64,000 nucleotides of DNA from Streptomyces sp. NRRL F-5135 (GCF_000719775.1 NZ_JOHR01000020.1:42694-106693), one strand, 5' to 3'; counted from the first letter of the stretch, positions 24,457-33,771 are shown. The notes: generated by a model not told the origin, from the letters alone. Numbers and translations: made by a program.

Positions 24457-25986
24457 TCAGGGGCCGATCGGCCTTTGTGTCGCGGTGTCCGCGCCCTGTC
24501 GGTCCCGTGCCGCCCCAGCCGCCGGTTCCAGCCGGGCCGCCGTGCGCAGCGCCGTGCCCCGGGCCCAGGCGCCGCTCGTCAGCGCCCCGAGCAGCAGGAC
24601 GCACGCACCGCAGCCCGTGATGATCCACCAGGCCGGGCGGCTCGCGTCCAGGAAGTCGGCGGCGTACGCGGCGGAGGCCGCTCCCGCACCCGGTCGCGCC
24701 CCTGACGACGGACCCGTCGCCGAGGCGATGCCGCCCGCCAGCACCGCGCCGATCACCGCCACGCCCAGCGTCTGGCCGATCTGGCGGCTGGTGGAGGCGA
24801 CGGCCGCCGCGACGCCCGCCTGGGAGCGGGGCATGCCGGAGACGGCGGTGTTGGTGATGGGCGCGTTCACCATGCCGAAGCCCAGACCGAAGGCGACGTA
24901 GCCGGTGAACATCAGCGAAGTCGTCGCCGCCGCGTCGAACGCCGCGAACAGCACGCCGCTCAGCGTCATCGCCGTGCCCGCGATCAGCAGGGAGAGCCGT
25001 GGGCCCCGGCTGCCGACCAGGCGCCCCGACAGCGGGGCGCAGACGAAGGTCAGGGCCGCCATCGGCAGCATGTAGAGCCCGGCGTGGAGCGCGGACAGGC
25101 CTCGTACCTCCTGGAGGTAGAGGGTGTTCAGGAAGAGGAACCCGCCGAGGGCCGCGAAGGCGCAGACCGCTATCACGGTCGCCCCGCTGAACGGCGCGCT
25201 GTGGAAGAACCGCAGGTCGATCAGCGGCTGGGCGCGCCTCGGCTCGTACAGCAGCAGGCCGACGAGGCAGAGCGCGGCGACGGCGGCGAAGGTGAGGATG
25301 AGCGGTGAGGTCACCCCGGCCGCGGGAGCCTCGATGATCGCGTAGGTGAGCGCGCCGAGTACGCCGATGATCAGCAACTGCCCCACCGGGTCCGGCCGGC
25401 GGGGCTCGGGGGCACGGGACTCGGGTACGTAGCGCCAGGTCAGCAGGAGTGCCGCGAGCCCGACCGGGAGGTTGAGCCAGAAGATCGACCGCCAGCCCAC
25501 GGAGTCCACCAGCAGCCCGCCGATCAGCGGCCCCGCCGCCATGGAGATACCGACGACGGCGCCCCAGACGCCGATCGCGCGGGCCCGCTCGCGCGGGGCG
25601 GTGAAGGTGTTGGTGATGATCGACATCGCGACGGGGTTGAGCATCGAACCGCCGACGGCCTGCACCATCCGGAAGGCGACCAGCGCTTCCAGGTTCGGCG
25701 CGAGGGAGCAGAGGAGCGAGCCGAGGGTGAAGACGACCAGACCGGCCATGAACACCTTGCGGCGGCCGATCCGGTCGGCCGTGGAGCCCGCGAGCATGAG
25801 CAGGGACGCCAGGACGAGCGTGTACGCGTCGATCGTCCACTGGAGTCCGGAGACGGAGGCGTTCAGCTCCTCCCGCATCGAGGGCAGGGCGACATTGAGG
25901 ACGGTGTTGTCCAGGCTGACGATCAGCAGAGACATGCAGCAGATCGCCAGCACCAGCAGCTTCCGTCGGTGGCTGAGCTCGGACAT
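24457..25986 (-). CDS. MFS efflux transporter, DHA2 (EmrB/QacA-like)
   Basis: A 509-residue 14-helix drug:proton antiporter. Helix 1 contains SLDNTVLNVALPSM, the DHA2 motif D1. Motif A is AGSTADRIGRRKVF, motif B FRMVQAVGGSMLNPV and motif C AAGPLIGGLLVDSVGWRSIF. The last 45 residues are an Ala/Arg-rich cytoplasmic tail. It probably confers export of toxic compounds. The promoter reads TACTAT, 6 nt, ATG, so it appears leaderless. It is divergent from dusB and convergent with the MmyB-type regulator, which is a candidate controller. Confidence 0.9.
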   Translation of the reverse strand: MSELSHRRKLLVLAICCMSLLIVSLDNTVLNVALPSMREELNASVSGLQWTIDAYTLVLASLLMLAGSTADRIGRRKVFMAGLVVFTLGSLLCSLAPNLEALVAFRMVQAVGGSMLNPVAMSIITNTFTAPRERARAIGVWGAVVGISMAAGPLIGGLLVDSVGWRSIFWLNLPVGLAALLLTWRYVPESRAPEPRRPDPVGQLLIIGVLGALTYAIIEAPAAGVTSPLILTFAAVAALCLVGLLLYEPRRAQPLIDLRFFHSAPFSGATVIAVCAFAALGGFLFLNTLYLQEVRGLSALHAGLYMLPMAALTFVCAPLSGRLVGSRGPRLSLLIAGTAMTLSGVLFAAFDAAATTSLMFTGYVAFGLGFGMVNAPITNTAVSGMPRSQAGVAAAVASTSRQIGQTLGVAVIGAVLAGGIASATGPSSGARPGAGAASAAYAADFLDASRPAWWIITGCGACVLLLGALTSGAWARGTALRTAARLEPAAGAARDRQGADTATQRPIGP

Positions 25987-25992
25987 GTATCG

Positions 25993-26041
25993 ATAGTACG
26001 GTTAACTAATGAGTAGGGATATGCGCGACAATGGGCGGATG
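25993..26041. promoter_or_regulatory. Divergent leaderless promoters of the MFS gene and dusB
   Basis: On the minus strand TACTAT (25993-25998) ends 6 nt before the MFS ATG. On the plus strand GACAAT (26027-26032) ends 6 nt before the dusB ATG at 26039. TAGT-N7-ACTA (25994-26008) overlaps the MFS promoter and could be an operator. Confidence 0.5.
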
Positions 26042-27304
26042 ACCGCTCCACTCGCCCCGTCCGCCCCGGTGCTGTCCGCCGCTCCCGCGTCGGTCACCGA
26101 GCACGCCCCCATGCCGGCCGCCGAGGACGCGCCCGCCTCGGCCACAGAGGACGCGCCACCCGCGACGTCCGCGCCCGTCGCGCCGCTCGCCATCGGCCCG
26201 CACACCGTCACGCCGCCGGTGGTGCTCGCGCCCATGGCCGGTATCACGAACGCGCCGTTCCGGACGCTGTGCCGGGATTTCAGTGGTGGCCAGGGGCTGT
26301 TCGTCAGCGAGATGATCACGACCCGGGCACTGGTCGAGCGCAACGAGAAGACCATGCAGCTCATCCGCTTCGACGCGAGTGAGACGCCGCGCTCGATCCA
26401 GCTGTACGGGGTGGACCCGGTCACCGTCGGCAGGGCAGTCCAGATGATCGTGGACGAGGACCTGGCCGATCACATCGACCTCAACTTCGGCTGCCCGGTG
26501 CCCAAGGTGACCCGCAAGGGCGGCGGCTCGGCCCTCCCGTACAAGCGGCCCCTGCTCCGGGCGATCCTGCGCGAGGCGGTCTCCAACGCCGGGCCGCTGC
26601 CCGTCACGATGAAGATGCGCAAGGGCATCGACGACGATCACATCACCTATCTGGATGCCGGGCGCATCGCCGTTGACGAGGGGGTGACGGCGATCGCGCT
26701 GCACGGCAGGACCGCCGCGCAGCACTACGGCGGGACCGCCGACTGGGACGCCGTCGCGCGGCTCAAGGAGCACGTTCCGGAGATTCCGGTGCTCGGCAAC
26801 GGCGACATCTGGTCGGCGGACGACGCGCTGCGGATGGTGCGCGAGACCGGCTGTGACGGCGTGGTCGTCGGACGTGGCTGCCTCGGCCGGCCCTGGCTCT
26901 TCGCGGACCTGGTGGCGGCCTTCGGTGGTACGGGCACGGCGGTGCGGCCCACGCTGAACGAGGTGGCCGGCGTCATGCGGCGCCACGCCGAGCTGCTGGG
27001 GGAGTGGATCGGGGACGAGGCCCGTGGGGTGATCGACTTCCGTAAGCACGTGGCCTGGTACCTGAAGGGCTTCTCGGTCGGGTCCCAGCTGCGCAAGCAG
27101 CTCGCGGTCACCTCCTCCCTCGACGAGCTGGACGAGCTGATGGCCGGGCTGGATCTCGGCCAGCCGTGGCCGGACGGCGCGGACGGGCCGCGCGGACGCA
27201 CGTCGGGCAACAACCGGGTCGTGCTGCCGGACGGCTGGCTCAAGGATCCGTACGACTGCGCCGGGATCGGCGCGGACGCGGAGCTGGACACCTCGGGCGG
27301 CTGA
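26039..27304 (+). CDS. dusB: tRNA dihydrouridine synthase DusB
   Basis: This flavoenzyme reduces uridine to dihydrouridine in the D-loop of tRNA. The 421-residue product has an FMN TIM barrel beginning VVLAPMAGITNAPFRTLCR. The catalytic Cys is in LNFGCPVPKVTRKGGGS, the flavin-phosphate region is GVVVGRGCLGRPWLF, and a helical tRNA-binding tail follows. The first ~50 residues are an Ala/Pro/Glu low-complexity extension absent from most homologues, with a repeat of EDAP and ATSAP-like units. I chose ATG 26039 over 26009 because GACAAT lies 6 nt before it. Confidence 0.93.
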   Translation: MTAPLAPSAPVLSAAPASVTEHAPMPAAEDAPASATEDAPPATSAPVAPLAIGPHTVTPPVVLAPMAGITNAPFRTLCRDFSGGQGLFVSEMITTRALVERNEKTMQLIRFDASETPRSIQLYGVDPVTVGRAVQMIVDEDLADHIDLNFGCPVPKVTRKGGGSALPYKRPLLRAILREAVSNAGPLPVTMKMRKGIDDDHITYLDAGRIAVDEGVTAIALHGRTAAQHYGGTADWDAVARLKEHVPEIPVLGNGDIWSADDALRMVRETGCDGVVVGRGCLGRPWLFADLVAAFGGTGTAVRPTLNEVAGVMRRHAELLGEWIGDEARGVIDFRKHVAWYLKGFSVGSQLRKQLAVTSSLDELDELMAGLDLGQPWPDGADGPRGRTSGNNRVVLPDGWLKDPYDCAGIGADAELDTSGG

Positions 27305-27850
27305 GGGCGCGGAGGCGCGCGGACGCGGGCGGACGGGGCCGGGACGGGGGCAGACGCGCGACGGCGGCGCCCCCTTCTGCTGGGGCGCCCCTCTTGGCGG
27401 CGCCCCAGCCCCGGTGACGACCGCCCCCTCCGCTTTGGCGGCGCCCCGCCCCGGCGAACCTGTCCGCATGCTGGGACGCGCGGGCAGATTGGCGCCCACT
27501 CGCCACGTGATTCTCGCCACCTTGAGACAGGTGGCGCTCAGATGAGCGGATCATGGGCGGGGTGTGCTTTCGAAAGTGGTGGCACGCGGTGCCGCCCTTT
27601 AGTCGTTCAAGTCTTGAACTCATATGCCGAGCATCGCGCTCAGGTGAGCGGAGTTGGTCATGTCTGGGTCATGCCCGCTTCGAGTGATGAAAGAACCGCG
27701 ATACGTCAACTCCGCGCCGTCGGCATTCGATCCGGTGGCGGACGGGTGGTTAAGGCCGTATGACAGGCAAGTGGACGTACCCACTCACCTTCGATCTGGG
27801 TATGTTCCTCGCCACTAGGGCAGCCACCGCGTCGTCGAGGAGTCGAGACC
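27305..27850. other. 546-nt intergenic region between dusB and ppdK
   Basis: No convincing gene. It holds hairpins just after dusB (27366-27406), a 24-nt imperfect direct repeat TTGGCGGCGCCCC-N-GCCCCGG (27395 and 27436), and a 15-bp palindrome GTTCAAGTCTTGAAC (27605-27619). The last 100 nt are less G+C-rich and probably contain the ppdK promoter and leader. Predicted open frames here have no recognisable features. Confidence 0.6.
27366..27406 (+). terminator. Mutually exclusive hairpins after dusB
   Basis: GGCGCCCC (27366-27373) can pair with GGGGCGCC (27382-27389), and the latter can instead pair with a second GGCGCCCC (27399-27406). This gives two alternative 8-bp stems. The simplest role is termination of dusB. 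Confidence 0.5.
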
Positions 27851-30628
27851 GTGTCGGAAAACCAAGATCCTCACGTACCCACCTCCGGATCAGCGCGTGA
27901 AGAGTCGCGTGACGAGTCCCGACAGCGCGAGGGGACACGGAAGTTCGTCTACGACTTCACCGAGGGCAACAAGGACCTCAAGCACCTCCTCGGTGGCAAA
28001 GGCGCCAACCTCGCCGAGATGACCAACCTGGGGCTGCCCGTGCCCCCCGGCTTCACCATCACCACCGAGGCGTGCAACATCTACCTCGACAGCGGTACGG
28101 AACCGCCCGCCCTGCGCGACGAGGTGAGCACCCATCTCGACGCCCTGGAACGGAAGATGGGCAAGCGGCTCGGTCAGGCGGACGACCCGCTGCTCGTCTC
28201 CGTGCGTTCCGGGGCCAAGTTCTCCATGCCCGGCATGATGGAGACCGTCCTCAACGTCGGCCTCTCCGACGGCTCCGTCGAGGGTCTCGCCGAGCAGGCC
28301 GGTGACGAGCGCTTCGCCTGGGACTCGTACCGCCGGCTCATCCAGATGTTCGGCAAGACCGTGCTCGGCGTCGACGGTGACCTCTTCGAGGACGCGCTGG
28401 AGGAGGCCAAGCGCGCCAAGGGGGCCGCCACCGACGTGGATCTGGCGGCCGGTGACCTCAGGAAGCTGGTCGAACGGTTCAAGAAGATCGTCTCCCGGGA
28501 GGCGGGCCGCGACTTCCCGCAGGACCCGCGCGAGCAGTTGGACCTCGCGATCCGTTCCGTCTTCGAGTCGTGGAACACCGACCGCGCCAGGCTCTACCGC
28601 CGTCAGGAGCGCATCCCCGGCGACCTCGGCACCGCCGTCACCGTCTGCTCCATGGTCTTCGGCAACCTGGGCCCCGACTCCGGTACGGGCGTGGCCTTCA
28701 CGCGCGACCCGGCGAGCGGTCACCAGGGCGTGTACGGCGACTACCTCCAGAACGCGCAGGGCGAGGACGTCGTCGCGGGCATCCGCAACACCGTCCCGCT
28801 CGCCGAACTGGCCACCATCGACAAGACGTCGTACGACCGGCTGCTGGCCATCATGGAGACCCTGGAGACGCACTACCGGGATCTGTGCGACATCGAATTC
28901 ACCATCGAGCGCGGTCAGTTGTGGATGCTCCAGACGCGCGTCGGCAAGCGCACCGCCGGGGCCGCCTTCCGGATCGCGACCCAGCTGGTCGACCAGGGGC
29001 TGATCGACGAGGCGGAGGCGCTCCAGCGCGTGAACGGGGCGCAGCTCGCGCAGTTGATGTTCCCGCGCTTCGACGAGGAGGTCGAGCGGGAGCTGCTGGG
29101 GCGCGGGATCGCCGCGTCGCCGGGTGCCGCCGTCGGCAAGGCGGTGTTCGACTCGTACACCGCGATCAAGTGGTCGCGCTCCGGCGAGAAGGTCATCCTC
29201 ATCCGCCGCGAGACCAACCCCGACGACCTGGAAGGGATGATCGCCGCCGAGGGCATCCTGACCTCGCGCGGCGGCAAGACCTCGCACGCGGCCGTCGTCG
29301 CGCGCGGTATGGGCAAGACGTGCGTCTGCGGCGCGGAAGAACTGGAGGTCGACACGAAGGCGCGCCGGCTGACGGTGGGGGAGCGGGTCGTCGAGGAGGG
29401 CGACACGGTCTCCATCGACGGTTCCACCGGCCGGGTCTACCTCGGTGAGGTGCCCGTCGTCCCGTCGCCCGTGGTGGAGTACTTCGAGGGCCGGATGCAC
29501 GCGGGTGCCGACGACGCGGACGAACTGGTCGAGGCCGTCCACCGGATGATGGCGTACGCGGACCGGCGCCGCCGGCTGAGGGTGCGCGCGAACGCCGACA
29601 ACGCCGAGGACGCGCTGCGTGCCCGCCGCTTCGGCGCGCAGGGCATCGGGCTGTGCCGCACCGAGCACATGTTCCTCGGCGAGCGGCGCGAACTCGTCGA
29701 GAAATTGATCCTCGCCCACACGGACGAGGAGCGTGAGGTGGCACTGGGTGCCCTGATGCCGCTCCAGAAGCAGGACTTCGTCGAGCTGTTCGAGGCGATG
29801 GACGGGCTGCCGGTGACGGTCCGGCTGCTGGACCCGCCGCTGCACGAGTTCCTGCCCGACATCACGGAGCTGTCGGTACGGGTCGCGCTCGCCGAGGCCC
29901 GCAAGGACCACAACGAGAACGACCTGCGCCTCCTCCAGGCCGTGCACAAGCTGCACGAGCAGAACCCGATGCTCGGACTGCGCGGGGTCCGGCTGGGCCT
30001 GGTCATCCCCGGGCTGTTCGCCATGCAGGTGCGGGCGATCGCGGAGGCCGCCGCCGAGCGGAAGAACGCCAAGGGCGACCCGCGCGCCGAGATCATGATC
30101 CCGCTCGTCGGTACGGTCCAGGAGCTGGAACTCGTACGGGACGAGGCCGAGCAGGTCATCGCCGAGGTCGAGCGCGCCACCGGTACGGAACTCAAGATGG
30201 CGCTCGGCACGATGATCGAGCTGCCGCGGGCCGCGCTGACGGCCGGTCAGATCGCCGAGGCGGCGGAATTCTTCTCGTTCGGGACGAACGACCTCACGCA
30301 GACGGTCTGGGGCTTCTCGCGTGACGACGTGGAGGCGAGCTTCTTCACCGCGTACCTGGAGAAGGGCATCTTCGGCGTCTCGCCGTTCGAGACGATCGAC
30401 CGGGACGGAGTGGGCTCGCTGGTGCGGAGCGCGGTCGAGGCGGGCCGGGCCACGCGGCCGGCGCTGAAGCTGGGGGTGTGCGGGGAGCACGGGGGTGACC
30501 CGGACTCGGTGCACTTCTTCCACGAGGTGGGTCTGGACTACGTCTCGTGCTCACCGTTCCGGATCCCGGTGGCGCGGCTGGAGGCGGGCCGGGCGGCCGC
30601 ACGGTCGCAGGGCAGCGACGCACGGTAG
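27851..30628 (+). CDS. ppdK: Pyruvate, phosphate dikinase
   Basis: It interconverts pyruvate, ATP and phosphate with phosphoenolpyruvate, AMP and pyrophosphate, linking glycolytic and gluconeogenic flux. The 925-residue length is slightly above the usual ~880-900 because of a polar N-terminal extension of about 30 residues. The N-terminal ATP-grasp part starts KFVYDFTEGNKDLKHLLGGK and includes SVRSGAKFSMPGMMETVLNV. The phosphohistidine swivel domain contains the catalytic His479 in GGKTSHAAVVARGMGKTCVC. The C-terminal PEP barrel contains GFGTNDLTQ-like FSFGTNDLTQTVWGFSRDD and Cys877 in GVCGEHGGDP. The GTG start has GAGGAG about 11 nt upstream. The gene is monocistronic with a hairpin after it. 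Confidence 0.97.
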   Translation: MSENQDPHVPTSGSAREESRDESRQREGTRKFVYDFTEGNKDLKHLLGGKGANLAEMTNLGLPVPPGFTITTEACNIYLDSGTEPPALRDEVSTHLDALERKMGKRLGQADDPLLVSVRSGAKFSMPGMMETVLNVGLSDGSVEGLAEQAGDERFAWDSYRRLIQMFGKTVLGVDGDLFEDALEEAKRAKGAATDVDLAAGDLRKLVERFKKIVSREAGRDFPQDPREQLDLAIRSVFESWNTDRARLYRRQERIPGDLGTAVTVCSMVFGNLGPDSGTGVAFTRDPASGHQGVYGDYLQNAQGEDVVAGIRNTVPLAELATIDKTSYDRLLAIMETLETHYRDLCDIEFTIERGQLWMLQTRVGKRTAGAAFRIATQLVDQGLIDEAEALQRVNGAQLAQLMFPRFDEEVERELLGRGIAASPGAAVGKAVFDSYTAIKWSRSGEKVILIRRETNPDDLEGMIAAEGILTSRGGKTSHAAVVARGMGKTCVCGAEELEVDTKARRLTVGERVVEEGDTVSIDGSTGRVYLGEVPVVPSPVVEYFEGRMHAGADDADELVEAVHRMMAYADRRRRLRVRANADNAEDALRARRFGAQGIGLCRTEHMFLGERRELVEKLILAHTDEEREVALGALMPLQKQDFVELFEAMDGLPVTVRLLDPPLHEFLPDITELSVRVALAEARKDHNENDLRLLQAVHKLHEQNPMLGLRGVRLGLVIPGLFAMQVRAIAEAAAERKNAKGDPRAEIMIPLVGTVQELELVRDEAEQVIAEVERATGTELKMALGTMIELPRAALTAGQIAEAAEFFSFGTNDLTQTVWGFSRDDVEASFFTAYLEKGIFGVSPFETIDRDGVGSLVRSAVEAGRATRPALKLGVCGEHGGDPDSVHFFHEVGLDYVSCSPFRIPVARLEAGRAAARSQGSDAR

Positions 30629-30742
30629 TCTGCGAGTCACCGTTCGCGGTGGTGCCGGGGTTCCGGCGCCGTGCGGACACCGGAGCCGCCGCGGGGCTCT
30701 TCGACCCTCACCGACCCCGGTCGGCGGCTGCGGCGCGGAAAG

Positions 30743-30770
30743 GGCGGGCGCCTTGTGCGGGGCGCCCGCC
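30743..30770 (+). terminator. Hairpin terminator after ppdK
   Basis: A 10-bp perfect stem GGCGGGCGCC (30743-30752) pairing with GGCGCCCGCC (30761-30770) with an 8-nt loop, 115 nt after the ppdK stop. The right arm is repeated in the adjacent tandem array. Confidence 0.65.
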
Positions 30771-30818
30771 TCCGCGCTGTGCGCCCGCCTCCGCGCTGTG
30801 CGCCCGCCTCCGCGCCGT
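30762..30818. repeat. 19-bp tandem repeat, three copies
   Basis: GCGCCCGCCTCCGCGCTGT at 30762-30780 and 30781-30799 is exact; the third copy (30800-30818) has one substitution. Each copy begins with the right-arm sequence of the preceding hairpin, so each could pair with the single left arm. Confidence 0.85.
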
Positions 30819-31336
30819 GCGCGCCGACCCGCGCCGTCCGCTCGCTGTCGACCGGCCCGTGGGGGCGGGGCCGGCGAGGCGCGTCGGCGGGTGGCGCACG
30901 GTCCGGGACGGTGACCGAATATGGCGTCCGTACACGCGTCGGCATTGACATGTTCCCCGATCGCACTCCACGGAATTGCGCCACATCGCGCCCGTGGGCC
31001 ACGGAGGCAAACCACGCGGAACGCCGCACGGAAGGCCGCGCCGTGAACCGCGGGGGCACGACTCGCGGATCCCCACCCGACGAGCCGCGCCCCCATTACG
31101 CGGGCCGGACATGGAGCCGCAACCGTCACCGACCGCCGCCGGGCCCGCAAAGCCCCCCACGGCCTTCGCGCGCCTTTCGGTCGTCTCGGGTTTCATGCCC
31201 GACGCGGTACAGCTTTTCGGGTCCGGCCCCACCTCCGCGACCCGTTTCAACTGTGGCCGAAACACCGTGGTAACCGGGTGTGATGGCATGCATACTCATT
31301 GATCGGGGAGATGGTGGAGGCACAGGTGGGGACTGG

Positions 31337-32695
31337 ATGCTGCGTATTCATTTCACGGATAAGGACCTCGGTGGGCTCAGGACGGCCACCGGACCCGACC
31401 CGCTGTGGGAAACGATTCTGAGCTTTCATCGAATACGGGATCGACGCGGCCCGCTCGTCTTCGGGGAATGGCGCCGGGAAACCCGTGCCCGGTTGAAAAG
31501 TGAAACACTTCTGCTCTCCGCGCTCGTTCCTCAGCGCGGCTATTTCCCGGATTTCCTGACACCGGCGCCCGCGCGGGCCGCACCCGGCTACGGACCCGAG
31601 CCGACGGGGCGCCCGGCGGCCCTGGAGGCGGGGCTGGAGGCCGTACGGGCCACGCCGCCCGAGCGGGTCCGCGCCGAACTCGCCCTGCTGGCCGCCGGGC
31701 GCTCCCGGGCGGCGCGCCGGGACGCGGGGTCATTACGGCCGGCGGCCCTGGACCAGTCGCAGCCGGTCATGTCCGGTACGGGTGCGGACGCGGGTACGGC
31801 CCGTGGGGGCGGCGGCCGGGGCAGGCGTCTCGCCGTCGCCCTCGCGCCGCTCCTCGACGACGGTCCGGACGCCCTGGCCCCGCTCGTCGACGCGCTCCGC
31901 ACGTACCACCGCGCCGCGGTCGAGCCGTACTGGCCGTACATCCGGGCCAGGACGGAAGCCGACCGGACCCTGCGCGGGCGGGCCCTGCTGGACGGCGGCG
32001 CGGACGAACTCCTCGCCACGCTGCCGCCGATGCTGCGCTGGCGCGCCCCGGTGCTGGAGGCGGACTACCCGGTCGAGCGCGAACTGTGCCTGGACGGGCG
32101 GGGGCTGCTCCTCCAGCCCTCGTTCTTCTGCCGCTCCACCGCCGTCGTGCACCGGGATCCGCGGCTGCCGCCCGTGCTCGTCTACCCGATCACGCACTCC
32201 GACGCGCCCGCCGCCGTCGAGCGTCCGGGGCCCTCGCTGGGCCGGCTGGTGGGGCGGACCCGCTCGGCCGTCCTGCGGGCCATCGAACACGGCTGCACCA
32301 CCAGCGAACTGGCCCGCAGGACAGGGGTGTCGCTCGCCTCGGCCAGCCAGCACGCGGGCGTCCTGCGCGAGTCGGGACTCGTCGTCACCCTGCGACGCGG
32401 AAACGCGGTCCTGCACACGCTCACACCGCTGGGCGCCGCCCTGCTGCGGGGCGGCGCCGACGGGGCCGGTGCGTACGCGGACAGTGCGTACGGCGAGGGG
32501 AACGTGAACGGCGCGCACAGGAACGCCTCCCATGGCAGCGCCTCCCATGGCAGCGCCTCCCAGGGCAGCGCCGCCTACGGGAACGGTACGTACGGCGACG
32601 GCGGTGCCTACGCAGACGTGCGGAAGGGGCCGGTCACCTCGTACGTGATGCCCCCCGACGCACTCGTGCCCGTACCGCGCTGGCTGGAGAAGTAG
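31337..32695 (+). CDS. Winged-helix (ArsR-like) regulator
   Basis: A 452-residue protein of a family common in streptomycetes, in which a long N-terminal region precedes an ArsR-like winged helix. The N-terminus starts MLRIHFTDKDLGGLRTATGP with a helix of LWETILSFHRIRDRRG type. The helix-turn-helix is AVLRAIEHGCTTSELARRTG, SLASASQHAGVLRESGLVVT near residues 320-360. After it comes a Ser/Gly/Ala/His repeat linker (NASHGSASHGSASQG) encoded by a 15-bp tandem repeat. ATG 31337 has AGGTGGGG upstream. Targets are unknown. The last 88 nt overlap the convergent DUF839 gene. Confidence 0.75.
   Translation: MLRIHFTDKDLGGLRTATGPDPLWETILSFHRIRDRRGPLVFGEWRRETRARLKSETLLLSALVPQRGYFPDFLTPAPARAAPGYGPEPTGRPAALEAGLEAVRATPPERVRAELALLAAGRSRAARRDAGSLRPAALDQSQPVMSGTGADAGTARGGGGRGRRLAVALAPLLDDGPDALAPLVDALRTYHRAAVEPYWPYIRARTEADRTLRGRALLDGGADELLATLPPMLRWRAPVLEADYPVERELCLDGRGLLLQPSFFCRSTAVVHRDPRLPPVLVYPITHSDAPAAVERPGPSLGRLVGRTRSAVLRAIEHGCTTSELARRTGVSLASASQHAGVLRESGLVVTLRRGNAVLHTLTPLGAALLRGGADGAGAYADSAYGEGNVNGAHRNASHGSASHGSASQGSAAYGNGTYGDGGAYADVRKGPVTSYVMPPDALVPVPRWLEK
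32525..32569. repeat. 15-bp coding tandem repeat, three copies
   Basis: GCCTCCCATGGCAGC at 32525-32539 and 32540-32554, and a one-substitution copy at 32555-32569. It encodes the repeated ASHGS units in the linker of the winged-helix protein, so copy number could vary without changing frame. Confidence 0.85.
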
Positions 32696-33771
32696 AGCCG
32701 CGTGCCGTCGGGGGAGAAGGCCGGTCCGGTGATCTCCGAGCCGGACTGGCCACCGATCCGCAGGAACGGGGCCACGATGTCGTCGGGGGTGATCACGCAT
32801 ATCTCCATGTTCCCGCCGTCCTCCGCGACGAAGAGATCGCCGGAGGCGCTGCCGGTGACGTTGTCGACACCGGTCAGGGGTGCCGAGCCGGACACCAGCG
32901 AGTCGTCGTAGGCCAGTTCGATGGTCCCGGCGGCGGCGTTGTACTGCCACACCCGGTTGTCGCCCTTGGTCGTGAACCAGCAGGTGCCGTCGGCGTAGTA
33001 ACAGCCCTCGCCGCCGTTGAAGCGCTTGGCTCCGGACACCTGGTTACGGGTCGCGGCGTTGGCGCCGCTCGGGTCGGGGACCGGCGCCCAGCTCACCGGG
33101 CCGCTCGTGCCGGTTCCGGCGACGAGCACCTCCAGCCGGCCGGAGGAGAGATCGCCCCACGTGGTGGGCGTGAAGCGGTAGAAGCAGCCGTCGGGAACGT
33201 CCTCGGTGAGGTAGACCGTGCGGCGGACGGGGTCGGCCGCCGCGGCCTCGTGCTTGAAGCGGCCCATGGCGTCCCGCCGCACGGCCGCGTTCACGCCCCA
33301 CGGGTCGGTCTCGTAGACGTACCCGAGGTCCACCTCCTCGCAGGAGAGCCAGGTGTTCCAGGGCGTTCTGCCGCCCGCGCAGTTCTGGCGGGTGCCGGAG
33401 AGGATCCGGTACGCGGCGGTGATCGAGCCGGTCGAGGAGAAACGGATCGCGCTCGCGCCCCCGGAGGGGTTGATCTCCGAGTTCGAGACGTAGATCCAGC
33501 CGGTGCCGTCCGGGTAACAGGCACCGCCGTCGGGGGCGTTGTGCCAGGTGTAGGAGGTGCCGGGCACCCGCTGCCCGGACCGGGCGATCACCTGGCTGGT
33601 GAAGCCCGCGGGCAGCCGGATGTTGTTGGCGTCCGCCGCGCCGAGCGCTCCGTACGGGCCCGTGCCGGGCTGGGCGGGTGAGGCGAGGGCGGCGCCGCGC
33701 CACAGGGTGCCGCCGAACGCGGCTGCCGAGGTGCCGATGACCGCTCCGCGCAGGAAATTGCGACGTTCCAC
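32608..33771 (-). CDS. Tat-exported DUF839 (PhoX-like) protein
   Basis: A 387-residue secreted protein. The N-terminus RRNFLRGAVIGTSAAAF is a twin-arginine signal, so it is probably exported folded. The body is a DUF839/PhoX-type beta-propeller: NNIRLPAGFTSQVIARSGQR, GGACYPDGTGWIYVSNSE, TPWNTWLSCEEVD, YLTEDVPDGCFYRFTP and FVAEDGGNMEICVITPDD. PhoX relatives are iron/calcium alkaline phosphatases, but I cannot confirm all metal ligands, so phosphatase activity is uncertain. GTG 33771 has GGAG 6 nt upstream. Its 3' end overlaps the convergent winged-helix gene by 88 nt. Confidence 0.85.
   Translation of the reverse strand: MERRNFLRGAVIGTSAAAFGGTLWRGAALASPAQPGTGPYGALGAADANNIRLPAGFTSQVIARSGQRVPGTSYTWHNAPDGGACYPDGTGWIYVSNSEINPSGGASAIRFSSTGSITAAYRILSGTRQNCAGGRTPWNTWLSCEEVDLGYVYETDPWGVNAAVRRDAMGRFKHEAAAADPVRRTVYLTEDVPDGCFYRFTPTTWGDLSSGRLEVLVAGTGTSGPVSWAPVPDPSGANAATRNQVSGAKRFNGGEGCYYADGTCWFTTKGDNRVWQYNAAAGTIELAYDDSLVSGSAPLTGVDNVTGSASGDLFVAEDGGNMEICVITPDDIVAPFLRIGGQSGSEITGPAFSPDGTRLYFSSQRGTGTSASGGITYEVTGPFRTSA

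Larger units (their letters stand above)
30629..31336. other. 708-nt intergenic region after ppdK
   Basis: No convincing gene. The first 200 nt contain a terminator-like hairpin and a 19-bp tandem repeat array (listed separately). The second half is less G+C-rich, with TTGACATGTTCCCC near 30946 as a possible promoter fragment for the winged-helix gene downstream. Open frames across it are mutually overlapping and Arg/Pro-rich, typical of non-coding G+C-rich DNA. Confidence 0.55.

Noticed and set aside
27890..30523. 877-codon minus-strand frame opposite ppdK
   Set aside because: Shadow of the ppdK codon bias; no recognisable motif, and ppdK on the plus strand is unambiguous.
30743..30818. CRISPR-like array
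   Set aside because: The three 19-bp units are contiguous with no spacers; no cas genes are nearby.
30629..31336. Several 100-200-codon open frames after ppdK
   Set aside because: They overlap one another on both strands, are Arg/Pro-rich and run through tandem repeats and a terminator.
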